This document shows positions 1 to 9,100 of a stretch of DNA of 64,000 bases, piece after piece. Under the pieces are notes generated by a model, which did not search any database, was not told where the DNA came from, and was given only the letters and a program-made list of their open reading frames with translations. Within the stretch, counting starts at the first letter, position 1. Every line of letters starts with the position of its first letter. Origin of the DNA: [Clostridium] hylemonae DSM 15053 (GTDB lineage: Bacteria; Bacillota; Clostridia; Lachnospirales; Lachnospiraceae); NCBI RefSeq assembly GCF_008281175.1, contig NZ_CP036524.1, forward strand, positions 3,472,001 through 3,536,000, written 5' to 3'. A program made the translations under genes and the position numbers.

Positions 1-988
1 CACTGTCTCTTTCTATAAATTGTGTGCAGACCTGGATCTTCATCTTTATATCTTTCCCTGAATACTTAATATGGTCCAGCGCTCTTCTGACCGCCACTTC
101 CCCCATCTCCTGCTTGAACACCCGAACCGTCGTAAGACCCGGGGTGGAGACGGTCCCAAACCTGATATCGTCAAAACCGACGATGGAAATGTCTTCCGGA
201 ATGCGTATCCCCTTTTCCTTCATGGCCCTCATCGCTCCGATGGCTATCACATCATTGTCCGCAAAAAATGCAGTCGGAAGCCTGTCGGTATGTTCCAGAT
301 ATTTTTTCATGTCCTGGTAAGCCGATTCCAGCTTTGTTCCTACCGTGACCTCATATTCCGGCTTCCTTACAAGGCGGTGTCTGCCCATCACTCTGTGGTA
401 ACCGTATTCCCGGTATCTGAAAGACTTTATCCGGTAATCCCCTCTCAGGTACCCAATCTCACGGTGTCCTTTTTCTACGAGATATTCCATCGCATTGCAC
501 ACCGCGTCCGTATTGTTGATCATGATACCGTCAAATATCATCTCGTCACTCCATCCGTCCAACACGATGAGGTAACCTTTATAGTCGTAAAACGGAACAT
601 AGTCCTCTTCCGTCATCTCTGTCCCAAGCAGTATCACAAGGCAGTTCGTATCTTCCAGAAACTCTTTCAGCCTGATCTCAAAAGATTCATCTTCATAATT
701 CAGATGACAGAACGTTGTCTCATACCCAAGCTCCTTGGCCTGACGTTCAACGCCTTCGATCATGGCCGGAAATATCTGGCTGTCATCAATGATAAGTCCG
801 TTTTTTCTGTATGTGACAAACTTGATCTTCGTGATCGTCTTCCCCTGCTGATATCCGAGCGTCTCCGCTGCCTTTAATATCTTTTCAGAGGTAACGGGAT
901 TGACTCCCTTTTTGCGGTTCAAAGCATTTGAGACGGTCGCGGGAGAAAAACCTGTGATCTGGCTTATCTTTTTTATACTGACTTTCAC
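1..988 (-). CDS. LacI-family transcriptional regulator, partial at its 3' end
   Basis: The gene starts with GTG at 988 and is still open at base 1; comparison with its neighbour suggests only three or four C-terminal codons are missing. The N-terminus is a LacI helix-turn-helix (KKISQITGFSPATVSNALN, residues 4-22), followed by a periplasmic-binding-protein-like sensor ending in the typical VGFDDIRFG and LTTVRV segments. It should be a cytoplasmic repressor that senses a sugar or related ligand. A purine-rich stretch (AAGGGGCGG) lies ahead of the start. It is a close full-length paralogue of the gene at 1440-2438, with the same domain layout and long shared motifs (IEGVERQAK, VILLGTEM, PTAFFADND). 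The ligand cannot be told from sequence. Confidence 0.9.
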   Translation of the reverse strand, partial: MKVSIKKISQITGFSPATVSNALNRKKGVNPVTSEKILKAAETLGYQQGKTITKIKFVTYRKNGLIIDDSQIFPAMIEGVERQAKELGYETTFCHLNYEDESFEIRLKEFLEDTNCLVILLGTEMTEEDYVPFYDYKGYLIVLDGWSDEMIFDGIMINNTDAVCNAMEYLVEKGHREIGYLRGDYRIKSFRYREYGYHRVMGRHRLVRKPEYEVTVGTKLESAYQDMKKYLEHTDRLPTAFFADNDVIAIGAMRAMKEKGIRIPEDISIVGFDDIRFGTVSTPGLTTVRVFKQEMGEVAVRRALDHIKYSGKDIKMKIQVCTQFIERDS

Positions 989-1324
989 TCTTCACCGCCC
1001 CTTAACTGTTTATATCTGTATTATAAGCGTTTATATAAATTATTCAATACTTTTTATGTAAAAACTCCATTTTAATTTACATTTTGTTTAATTACAATAG
1101 ATTTAACCAGTTGTTTTTGTGTACTATTAACAATATATCTATTCCACATTTACATTTTATTCACATTTAACGCTTTGTTTTGGTAAACGTTCATATGAAT
1201 ATTTATATAAACATTTATATAAACTATGTCATAATATGTAAATTATTGTCAGTACAAAAAGCATTACCGCTTCACAAGCACCTTCCGAACGTTATTTTCC
1301 GCTTTCTATGCTGAACGGCACCAC
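989..1324. promoter_or_regulatory. AT-rich control region with three TTTATATAAA palindromes
   Basis: There is no gene in this stretch. It is the upstream region of the LacI gene at 1-988 and is very AT-rich. The 10-bp palindrome TTTATATAAA occurs at 1030-1039, 1202-1211 and 1214-1223; the last two form a 12-bp tandem repeat. A GTAAACGTTCAT segment near 1181 resembles a LacI-type CG-centred half-operator. These could be autoregulatory operators, but simple AT-richness is an alternative for the palindromes. Confidence 0.4.
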
Positions 1325-1391
1325 TAAAAAACAGCCGGTCCTCCGGCTCTCGTTCACGATCAGTGCAGAACAAGGGCCGGAGGACCGGCTG
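1325..1391 (-). terminator. Rho-independent terminator of the second LacI gene
   Basis: A perfect 16-bp inverted repeat (1332-1347 with 1376-1391) is followed on the minus strand by a run of six T at about 1331-1326. The loop is about 28 nt. It lies about 50 bases past the stop codon of the LacI gene at 1440-2438. Confidence 0.85.
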
Positions 1392-1406
1392 TATCACAAA
1401 CCACAG

Positions 1407-1432
1407 GCGGGCGGTACATTCGTACCGCCCGC
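1407..1432 (-). repeat. GC-rich hairpin between LacI stop and terminator
   Basis: GCGGGCGGTAC (1407-1417) pairs perfectly with GTACCGCCCGC (1422-1432) around a 4-nt loop. There is no T-run after it, so it is more likely an mRNA 3'-end stabiliser than a terminator. Confidence 0.6.
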
Positions 1433-1439
1433 AAACCCG

Positions 1440-2438
1440 CTATATTTTTCTAACACTCGCACGTTCCACAAAGTCCGTGCAGACCTGTATCTTCGTCTTG
1501 ATCTTCTTCCCGTCCTCAACCGAGCGCATCAGCTCCCGCACCGCCATCTCTCCCATCTCGTGCTTATATACATGGATCGTAGTAAGAGGCGGATCCGAGA
1601 TCGCGCCGAACGATATATTGTCAAATCCTATGATGGACACATCGCCCGGTATGTCGTATCCCCGTTCCTTCAGCGCCTGCATCGCCCCGATGGCGATCGT
1701 ATCGTTATCCGCAAAAAACGCAGTCGGAAGTATGGGCGTCTCCTCCAGATATTTCCGCATGCCCTCATAGGCCGTCTCGATCTTCGTCCCGACAGTCGCG
1801 ATATACTCAGGCTGCACCGGCAGGTGATGCCTGTCCATAACTCTCCTGTAGCCGATCTCGCGGTAACAGAATGCCTGTATGCGAAAGTCCCCCCGCAGAT
1901 ATCCGATATCACGGTGTCCCTTATCGATCAGATATTCAACCGCCCTGGCCGCGGAATCTGTATTGCTTATCAGTACACTGTCAAAAAAGTAGCGGTCACT
2001 CCAGCCGTCCAGAAGAATGATCTTGTTCTTCGCATGTGTGTACGGCTCAAAGTCCTCCTCCTGCATCTCAGTGCCAAGCAGCACAATGGCGCTCTCCACG
2101 TCTGAAAGTATCTCCTGCAGCTGCGTATTGTACTCTATATCGTTGATATCCACATGGTTAAATACCGTCTCATAGCCGAGCGACTTGGCCTGTCTCTCAA
2201 CTCCTTCGATCACAGCAGGGTGAAACGGGCTGTCGTCTATGATCAATCCGTTTCTGCGAAAAATCACAAATCTTATTTTACTTATTTTTTCTTCCAGTCT
2301 GTATCCCAGTTCCTCTGCCGTCTTAAGAATTCTGTCAGCCGTCTCTTTATTTACGCCTTTTTTATGATTCAGTGCATTGGAAACTGTCGCAGGAGAAAAA
2401 CCGGTAATTTCACTTATTTTCCTGACGCTTACTTTCAT
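1440..2438 (-). CDS. LacI-family transcriptional regulator
   Basis: This 332-residue protein has the normal LacI/GalR length. It has an N-terminal LacI helix-turn-helix (RKISEITGFSPATVSNALN) and a type I periplasmic-binding-protein-like ligand domain ending in IIGFDNISFGAISDPPLTT. It is a predicted cytoplasmic repressor. It is transcribed in the same direction as the very similar gene at 1-988 but is separated from it by a terminator and a 450-bp control region, so the two are regulated independently. No metabolic gene lies directly beside the pair inside the window, so the target pathway is probably further left. Confidence 0.92.
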   Translation of the reverse strand: MKVSVRKISEITGFSPATVSNALNHKKGVNKETADRILKTAEELGYRLEEKISKIRFVIFRRNGLIIDDSPFHPAVIEGVERQAKSLGYETVFNHVDINDIEYNTQLQEILSDVESAIVLLGTEMQEEDFEPYTHAKNKIILLDGWSDRYFFDSVLISNTDSAARAVEYLIDKGHRDIGYLRGDFRIQAFCYREIGYRRVMDRHHLPVQPEYIATVGTKIETAYEGMRKYLEETPILPTAFFADNDTIAIGAMQALKERGYDIPGDVSIIGFDNISFGAISDPPLTTIHVYKHEMGEMAVRELMRSVEDGKKIKTKIQVCTDFVERASVRKI

Positions 2439-2510
2439 CCCTTACGACCTTCCATCCTTTTTGCCTCCCTGTTTTCCGGAGTATAAAAATACTATAACAC
2501 ATTCAATTCA

Positions 2511-2546
2511 AAAAAAGAAGGGAAATTCCAGCCGGTGGAATTTCCC
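2511..2546 (-). terminator. Terminator of the rplJ-rplL operon
   Basis: GGGAAATTCCA (2520-2530) pairs with TGGAATTTCCC (2536-2546), followed on the minus strand by a T-rich tract (2519-2511). It lies about 35 bases after the rplL stop, so rplL is cut off from the LacI gene downstream. No rpoB follows rplL here. Confidence 0.88.
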
Positions 2547-2580
2547 TCCTGTGATAAGCTTTTACAGATGCAGCCCTCAA

Positions 2581-2955
2581 TTACTTAAGGTTTACTTCTG
2601 CTCCTTCGCCTTCCAGCTTTGCCTTGATCTCTTCAGCCTCAGCCTTGGAAGCGCCCTCTTTCACTACCTTCGGAGCTCCGTCAACTAATTCTTTTGCTTC
2701 TTTTAATCCAAGTCCTGTGATCTCACGTACAACTTTGATTACTTTAACTTTGGAAGAACCTGCAGAAACTAATTCAACGTCAAATTCGTCTTTCTCTTCT
2801 GCCGCTGCTGCCTCTCCGCCTGCTGCTGCAACTACAACGCCTGCTGCCGCAGATACACCAAATTCTTCTTCGCATGCTTTAACTAATTCGTTTAATTCTA
2901 ATACTGATAATTCTTTGATTGCTTCAATCATCTCAGCTGTTGTTATTTTAGCCAT
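2581..2955 (-). CDS. rplL: 50S ribosomal protein L7/L12
   Basis: This 124-residue acidic, alanine-rich protein is the multimeric stalk protein of the large subunit that recruits translational GTPases. The N-terminal dimerisation helix region ([25 protein letters not shown]), the flexible Ala/Gly hinge (about residues 37-53) and the conserved C-terminal domain ([24 protein letters not shown]) are all present. It follows rplJ by 32 bases in one operon and is followed by a terminator. Length and sequence are those of an ordinary Firmicutes L7/L12. Confidence 0.98.
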   Translation of the reverse strand: MAKITTAEMIEAIKELSVLELNELVKACEEEFGVSAAAGVVVAAAGGEAAAAEEKDEFDVELVSAGSSKVKVIKVVREITGLGLKEAKELVDGAPKVVKEGASKAEAEEIKAKLEGEGAEVNLK

Positions 2956-2987
2956 TTTGTTTTTCCTCCATTTTTATGATTTTTCGA

Positions 2988-3563
2988 TTATTCTTCTGTC
3001 GCTTCCGCTGTCTCTTCAGCCGGAGCTTCTGCCGCTGCCGGAGCCTCTTCTGACGCCGGAGCTTCCTCTGCCGCTACTTCACCGCCCTGTTCAGCGATCT
3101 GCTTAATAACACGGGCAAAGTTTGTAATTGGTGACTGTAAGCTTCCAAGCAGTTTGGAAAGCAGTTCTTCTCTTGACGGGATCTTGGATAATTCCGTAAG
3201 TCCTGCAGTGTCATAAACTGAGCCTTCAATCACACCAGCTTTTAATTCAAGGGCTTTCGCATCCTTCGCGAACTTGCAGAGAATTCTTGCCGGAGCAGTC
3301 GCGTCCTCTTTAGAGATCGCAATAGCGCTCGGTCCTGCAAGATGCTCTTCCAAAGCAGCATACTCTGTCCCTTCAAAAGCTCTTTTCATCATTGTGTTCT
3401 TGTATACCTTGTAGATGATCCCGGCATCTCTGAGCTGCTTACGCAGTTCTGTATCCTGCGCAACAGTAAGCCCACGGTAGTCAACAAGCACAACTGATGC
3501 TGCATCCTTGACTTCATCTGCAATAGTCTCTACGATTGGTTGTTTTAATTCAACTTTTGCCAT
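2988..3563 (-). CDS. rplJ: 50S ribosomal protein L10
   Basis: This 191-residue protein anchors the L7/L12 dimers to 23S rRNA. The N-terminal rRNA-binding domain is typical (VVLVDYRGLTVAQDTELRKQLR, then YKVYKNTMMKRAF), and the L7/L12-binding helix lies at about residues 135-160. The last 30 residues are an unusually Ala/Glu/Pro-rich tail (repeats of EEAPA type) that goes beyond the compact B. subtilis protein; such tails are common in Clostridia. It is the first gene of rplJ-rplL and is preceded by an L10 leader. The start has a GGAGG ribosome binding site at a suitable distance. Confidence 0.98.
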   Translation of the reverse strand: MAKVELKQPIVETIADEVKDAASVVLVDYRGLTVAQDTELRKQLRDAGIIYKVYKNTMMKRAFEGTEYAALEEHLAGPSAIAISKEDATAPARILCKFAKDAKALELKAGVIEGSVYDTAGLTELSKIPSREELLSKLLGSLQSPITNFARVIKQIAEQGGEVAAEEAPASEEAPAAAEAPAEETAEATEE

Positions 3564-3627
3564 GAAAATGGTGCACCTCCTTATAGTTTAGTCTGCTGCC
3601 AAAAGAACAACGCTTTCTATCATATAA

Positions 3628-3757
3628 AAAACCTCCGGTCCGTAAGACGCAGAGGTTGTATAAATTCATAGAAATCGAATCTCATATCATCCTCGGCAGG
3701 CGTGTCTATCACTTACGCTAATCAAAAGCACCTGCTGTCTTCGGCAGTCATCGCTTT
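3628..3757 (-). ncRNA. Ribosomal protein L10 leader (autoregulatory RNA with attenuator)
   Basis: The transcript ahead of rplJ carries the conserved L10-binding elements GAAGACAGCAGGTG (around 3742-3729) and CCTGCCGAGG (around 3700-3691). They are followed by a GAGGTT/AACCTC hairpin (3657-3652 with 3635-3630) running straight into a T-run, which is the attenuator. This matches the known leader in which excess L10-L12 complex binds a kink-turn and favours termination. Confidence 0.88.
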
Positions 3758-3760
3758 GCT

Positions 3761-3789
3761 ATTATACCATCACATTTGACGGATGTCAA
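3761..3789 (-). promoter_or_regulatory. Consensus sigma-70-type promoter for rplJL
   Basis: On the minus strand TTGACA (3789-3784) and TATAAT (3766-3761) are separated by exactly 17 bases. Both hexamers match consensus perfectly, as expected for a strong ribosomal operon promoter. This gives rplJL its own promoter, independent of rplKA. Confidence 0.92.
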
Positions 3790-3925
3790 CACCTTATTTT
3801 ATACCGGACTTTTCCCGACGCAAGTTTACCATAATGGTGCTGTTTTTACCGTTTATTTCCAATCCCCTGTTCATATAGTGTGTTAAAATAAAATCAGAAC
3901 TTTTTTACTTGGGGAGGAATGCCGA

Positions 3926-4654
3926 ATGAATGTCGCTGTTGTAGACGACTCGCTTTTCGACAGACAATATTTACAGGATAATATCGAACGTTACTGTTCT
4001 GAACATAAAGTTCACATGCAGATCAAAACTTACGATAACGGACATGGATTTTTAAATTCCTTTTCTGTTCACACATATGATCTCGTTTTTCTCGATATAT
4101 TCATGGATGAGACGAGCGGCATACATATTGCCGAGAAGATCCGGCAGATAGATGACAGATGCCAGATCATATTTACGACCTCGAGCCAGGAACATGCCAT
4201 CAAAGCTTTCCGGCTGCACGCGCTCGATTATCTCCTCAAGCCTTACACATATGAACAGCTGGAAGAATCACTGTTCAGATGCCAGACGGCGATGAAACGG
4301 TTTTCACATTACATCGAGCTGAAAGAGGGGCGCCACTATACACGGGTACTTATCTCGGATATTATATATACCGATTACTATAATCACTATATACAGGTCC
4401 ACACTTTGCGAAACGTCATCCGCTCTTATATGTCATTCGCGGACTTCGCGCCGATGCTCGGCAAATACCCGCAGTTTCTCTGGTGCTACCGCAACTGTAT
4501 GGTCAATATGGATTATATCAGATCGATGGACAGCAAAGACTTTATCCTTTCCACGGATGAGCGTATTCCCATCTCAAGGGCGCGCAAAAATGAGATACGC
4601 CAGACTTATGCCAACTATCTGTTTGAGTATGTGACCACAGGAGATACTCCATGA
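3926..4654 (+). CDS. LytTR-family response regulator (AgrA/ComE type)
   Basis: This 242-residue cytoplasmic response regulator has a receiver domain at about residues 1-120: acidic pair VVDD, phosphoacceptor Asp in LVFLDIFMDE, and conserved Lys in YLLKPYTYEQ. A C-terminal LytTR DNA-binding domain follows at about 140-235 (WCYRNCMVNMDYI, ISRARKNEIRQ). The start has the site GGGGAGG 9 bases upstream. Its stop overlaps the start of the GHKL kinase gene by four bases (ATGA), so the two are translationally coupled. Such pairs usually respond to peptides or control surface or bacteriocin genes. The only nearby candidate target is the leucine-rich surface protein at 6154-9522. Confidence 0.93.
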   Translation: MNVAVVDDSLFDRQYLQDNIERYCSEHKVHMQIKTYDNGHGFLNSFSVHTYDLVFLDIFMDETSGIHIAEKIRQIDDRCQIIFTTSSQEHAIKAFRLHALDYLLKPYTYEQLEESLFRCQTAMKRFSHYIELKEGRHYTRVLISDIIYTDYYNHYIQVHTLRNVIRSYMSFADFAPMLGKYPQFLWCYRNCMVNMDYIRSMDSKDFILSTDERIPISRARKNEIRQTYANYLFEYVTTGDTP

Positions 4655-5988
4655 CGCAGGATATCATCATCAGCGCCCTGTTGTTCATCCTCCCGTGTAT
4701 TCTCATACTGTTCCTCACTTTTTCAGATCATCTGAGAACACCAACTCATGCAACAGCCGCCTTTTCCATATCCTGTTTCATGATCATAGATATGGCGGCC
4801 ACCTACATATATTATACAAAACCGCTCACCGCATGGACAATGATTCTTCTTTCCTTTGCAGCCATGCTGGCCGGAGTGGTTTTATTTCGCGCGGCGTCCG
4901 GCTACAGCTTTGCACAGAGTCTCTTTTCTGTGGCCATCGTCATGTGCTATACGGACAGCATATATATCTTTTCGTCGCAGTTCCATTACATCGCGGCAGG
5001 CAGGCTCCCCGACGGACCGTCCGCACTACACACGGTGTCGACGCTGGTCATATCACTGGCCACCTTCCCGTTTGTCCTTCTGCTCTTCAAACGGCTTCTC
5101 CGGCCGGCGCTGGACGCCACAGAAAGCCTCGCTTTCTGGCGAATATCCTGGGGGATCCCGCTGTGCAGCAGACTGTTGTATTACCTGACCATTTTTCCGA
5201 TATTTTCGCCAAATCTGCCTACGTCGGTACAAAGCGATATATATTCCGCGCCCACACTCTGGAGCATCTTTACGTTTTTCACTTATGTCATTGCGCTTAA
5301 GATGGTGACGGAAACAACAAAAAATGCCAGGCTTCAGGAGGAACTGCATATATCAGAAACTCAGTTTGCGGCACAGTTAAAACAATCCGAGATGATCCAG
5401 CAGCGCATAGAGGAGACGATGCGCATACGCCACGATTTCCGCCACACGCTCATAGCGCTTCAGGCATGCCTGGACTCCAAAGATTATGACGGCATGGGAG
5501 AATTTATAAATAATTATATATGCAGCCTGGACTCCCTCCGCCCGACTGCATATTGCGACAACCCCGTCGTCAACGCCATCATATCATACTATGCCGAAAT
5601 GGCCCGCGGCGACGGCATCACCTTCTCCGCCTCCGTGCAACTGGAGCAGAAGCTGCCGCTTACAGATACCGACGCATGCATTATCCTCGGAAACCTGCTG
5701 GAAAACGCTCTGGAAGCCTGCCAGCGGCAGACGGGCACAGGCCGGTATATACACGTCAAACTCCATGCCGTCCACGGAAGTTCACTCGTTATCATCATTG
5801 ACAACAGCTACAGCGGCATCATCCACAAAAAAGAGCATGTTTTTCTTTCCACAAAAGCGAAAAACAGAAAAGGGATCGGCATCGCTTCCGTACTCGATAT
5901 CGTGTCAAAATATGAGGGTGTACCCCGGTTTGAGTATGATGCGGAAACATTTAAAGTCTCTATTTTTTTGCATCACAGCCGCAATTGA
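4651..5988 (+). CDS. GHKL-domain sensor histidine kinase (AgrC-like)
   Basis: This 445-residue membrane kinase partners the LytTR regulator just upstream. About six hydrophobic segments fill residues 1-220, followed by a helical linker. The H-box is RHDFRHTLIALQ, the N-box ILGNLLENALEAC and the G-box GIGIASVLDIVSKYEG, the layout of the HPK10/AgrC family. The GHKL ATPase domain closes the protein (about residues 335-443). No AgrB/AgrD-type peptide-processing genes or obvious precursor peptide lie nearby, so the input signal is unknown. A terminator follows within a few bases. Confidence 0.92.
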   Translation: MTQDIIISALLFILPCILILFLTFSDHLRTPTHATAAFSISCFMIIDMAATYIYYTKPLTAWTMILLSFAAMLAGVVLFRAASGYSFAQSLFSVAIVMCYTDSIYIFSSQFHYIAAGRLPDGPSALHTVSTLVISLATFPFVLLLFKRLLRPALDATESLAFWRISWGIPLCSRLLYYLTIFPIFSPNLPTSVQSDIYSAPTLWSIFTFFTYVIALKMVTETTKNARLQEELHISETQFAAQLKQSEMIQQRIEETMRIRHDFRHTLIALQACLDSKDYDGMGEFINNYICSLDSLRPTAYCDNPVVNAIISYYAEMARGDGITFSASVQLEQKLPLTDTDACIILGNLLENALEACQRQTGTGRYIHVKLHAVHGSSLVIIIDNSYSGIIHKKEHVFLSTKAKNRKGIGIASVLDIVSKYEGVPRFEYDAETFKVSIFLHHSRN

Positions 5989-6016
5989 CAGAAAGCCGGG
6001 TGCGGCTTTCTGTTTT
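5989..6016 (+). terminator. Terminator of the LytTR/GHKL operon
   Basis: CAGAAAGCC (5989-5997) pairs with GGCTTTCTG (6004-6012) and is followed by TTTT. It starts immediately after the kinase stop codon. Confidence 0.8.
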
Positions 6017-6030
6017 GCTTTATTCATAAT

Positions 6031-6064
6031 AAAAAAGGACCGGCGCAGTATGTGCCGCGCCGGT
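6031..6064 (-). terminator. Terminator of the leucine-rich surface protein gene
   Basis: ACCGGCGC (6039-6046) pairs with GCGCCGGT (6057-6064); on the minus strand the stem is followed by CC and a run of six T (6036-6031). Confidence 0.85.
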
Positions 6065-6153
6065 TTCCTCTAAACTTTGTCTATATCGTTTTAACCGCCT
6101 CTGTTACATTCTCAGCCGACTTTAAACACTCCCCTTTGCAGTCTTCCCTCCTT

Positions 6154-9100
6154 TTATCTATGCCGCTTTGCACAGCGCCGCTTCCTGCTGAACACCATGG
6201 AAGCACAGACCGCCAGAGAGGCCAGCATAATAAGCGCAGCGGACACCAGTTCCACGGGATCGCCCGTCTGAACACCGCTTCCGGTACTGCGGCTGTTTCC
6301 TCTGCCGTCGCTGCCTCCCGGAACAAACACCGCAAAGGGGGACAGTCCCCCGAAGGTCCCTGTCACCGCGCCGTTCTCCACCGGTACTTTAATGTGCTCC
6401 AGCTCCCTTCTGTGGCAGTGCATCACTGTCGCTGTCCGTCCGTTGTACCCGACGCCTACCGGAATCGTCACATCCACCTCACCCTGAACCTCCCCTGCCG
6501 AAAGGCGGATATCGTACAGCAGCAGCGGACCGCCGTTGTCTTTTCCGTACGCGCGTATGGTAGCGCAGGCAGAATCATCATCCCCAGTGTGCAGTGTGCC
6601 CGATTTCACGTTCAGCATCGCGTCCTCCGTAAAGCTGCCTCTCACTGTGACCCCGGTGGACGGATCCCGAAGCGTACGCTCGGAGTAAGATGGCGTAAAA
6701 TGGGCCGTCACCGTGACGTGGGCCGCCGGCATCGTAAAGGTAGTGGAAGCTTCTTCCGCGTTGGCGAACGCACCGCCGCCGGATGAGGTCCACCGGTCAA
6801 ACTTCCGGCCGGCAGATGGGGCGGTCATGAGAGACACACTGTCATTTTCCTGGTACAGACCGCCCTTTGTTGTGTCTGTTCCGCCGGCCACCGTCAGCCG
6901 GTAGCCGGGGACAAGTGTCCAGGTATTGCTGTCGACCGGGGTACTGAGGCCGCTCTTCCATGTATCATTGTAATTGCTCTCCTTCCCGGCAGGGTAGTAG
7001 ATGGTACCGCTGCCGGCAATAAAATACAACGCACCACCTCCTATCGCTTTTGGGGGGCGGTCCCCCAAAAAGGTCAGAGATGCAAGGCCTCCGCAGTTAT
7101 AAAACGCAGCATCCTCAATGGTTTCCAGGCTGTCGGGGAATATCACTTTTGTAAGGCTGAGGCAGCTCCAAAACGCAAATCCTTTAATAGTCCTCACACC
7201 GTCAGGAAGCACAAAGCTCGTATCAGCGTTTCCAATGGGGTAAATAAGCAGCGTTTCCATCTTTTTATCATACAGCACACCGTTTTCGCTGGAAAAGTAT
7301 CCGTTTCCGTCCGCAACTGCAAATGACATCAGGCTGGTGCAGTTAGAAAACGCTTGGGCTCCAACGGTTTCCAGGTTCTTTGGGAAGGTAACCTCTGTAA
7401 GGCTGGGGCAGTTAGAAAACGCTTGGACTCCAATGGTCTGCAGACTATCCGGGAAGACTGCGCCGGCAAGACTGCCGCAACCCCCAAATGCGCTACCCCC
7501 AATGGATCGCAGACCGTCCGGGAAGACTGCGTTTTTTAGGCTGCCACAGCTATAAAATGCATTGCTTCCAATTGTTTTCAGTTTATCCGGGAAAATAACA
7601 GTGGTGAGTCTTCCGATGTTATTACTCGCTGATCCTGCCACCTTTATCAGACCGTCCATCCCCGATAAGTCCAGGGTGGTCAGATTTGTCCAGTCATTGC
7701 CAGGTATATAGAGGCTCCGCAGATAATCCCAGTTATCTCCGGTAAGTTCCGTGGCATCTCCTGTGAGCGTTATGGCAGTGTAGTCCGCCTTATTGCCGCC
7801 GCCAAGCGCAGTTGTGACTTTGTCTGCCACCTCGCCGGGGGCATCGTTATCCACTTCCACGACCAAGTTATACACTCCGCTGCTCCAGCCTCCGCCGGTG
7901 GGAAGGTTCAGTCCGCTGATCCAGGCGGCATCATAGCTGGGCGCATCACTCGGGTAGTACAGCCGGCCGCCTCCGGCAATATTATTAAACGCGGCAGGTC
8001 CAATGTTCGGAGGGGTGCTGCCCGTAAAGGTCAGAGTGGCAAGGCTTTCACAGGAATGAAAAGCACTACTGCCGATGGAGGTCAGGTTTTTTGAAAAAGT
8101 CACTTCCGTGAGACAGAGGCAGTTATAAAATGCATTCCCTCCAATAGACTCCAGATTGTTCGGGAACGTTACCTCCGTAAGCCCGGTGCAGTTGCCGAAC
8201 GCATAACCCTCAATGGTTTTCAGGCTGGACGGGAAGGTCACACTTTCAAGGCTGGGTTGGCTGCCGAATGCGGCGTTTCCAATGGTCACCACACCATCCG
8301 GAATGGTGAAGCTCATATCAGTCTTTCCTTGCGGGTACAGAAGAAGTGTTTCCATCTTCTTATCATACAGTACGCCCGCCTTGCCGGTAAAGTATGGGTT
8401 TTCACTCACAACTGCAAATGCTGTAAGGCTGGTACAGCCAGAAAACGCATTTTTTACAATGGTCTTCAGCTTTGATGGGAAGGTCACCTCCGTAAGGCTG
8501 ATGCAGTCAGAAAACGCACAACTTCCAATGGTTTCCAGACTGGACGAGAACGTTACACTTCTCAGGCTAAAGCAACCGCTAAACGCATACGCCTCAATGG
8601 ATTTCAAGTTGTTCGGGAAGGCTGTCTCCTTAAGACTGCCACAGCTCAAAAACGCATTCACCCCGATAGTTTCCAAGCTTGACGGGAAAGTTACCTCCGT
8701 AAGGCCAGTGCTGCCATAAAACGCATCCATTCCAATGGTTTTAAGGCTGGACGGAAAGGTCACCGCGATGAGCTTTGCCGGACTCCTCTGCGAATTTAAG
8801 GTTTCCACCTTGCTCAGTCGGCTCATCCCCGACAAGTCCAGAGTGGTAAGGCTGTTCCATTCGCTGTCCTCTGCATACAGCGCCCGGATATAATTCCAGT
8901 TACCATCCGTGAGTTCCGAAGCGCTGCCCGTAAGTGTTATGGCAGTGTAATCTGCCTTATTGCCGCCGCCAAGCTCCGCCTCCACCGCGTTTTTCACTGC
9001 GTCAGTGCCATTTCCGGTCACTTCCACAGTAAGGGCGGTGCCCGCAGAGACCGTCTGAAGTGCCGGAGCACTCTTGAGAGAGCTATTCGTCTGTGCTTCT

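Noticed and set aside
71-877. Long plus-strand frame opposite the first LacI gene
   Set aside because: It is antisense to a clear LacI-family gene, has no ribosome binding site and no domain.
3848-3874. Two LytTR-type half-sites ahead of the response regulator
   Set aside because: The first fits the pattern but the second is degenerate and the spacing (18 bases start to start) is shorter than usual, so it is not listed as an operator.
8213-8719. Plus-strand frames of up to 168 codons inside the adhesin gene
   Set aside because: They are antisense shadows created by the leucine-rich repeats.
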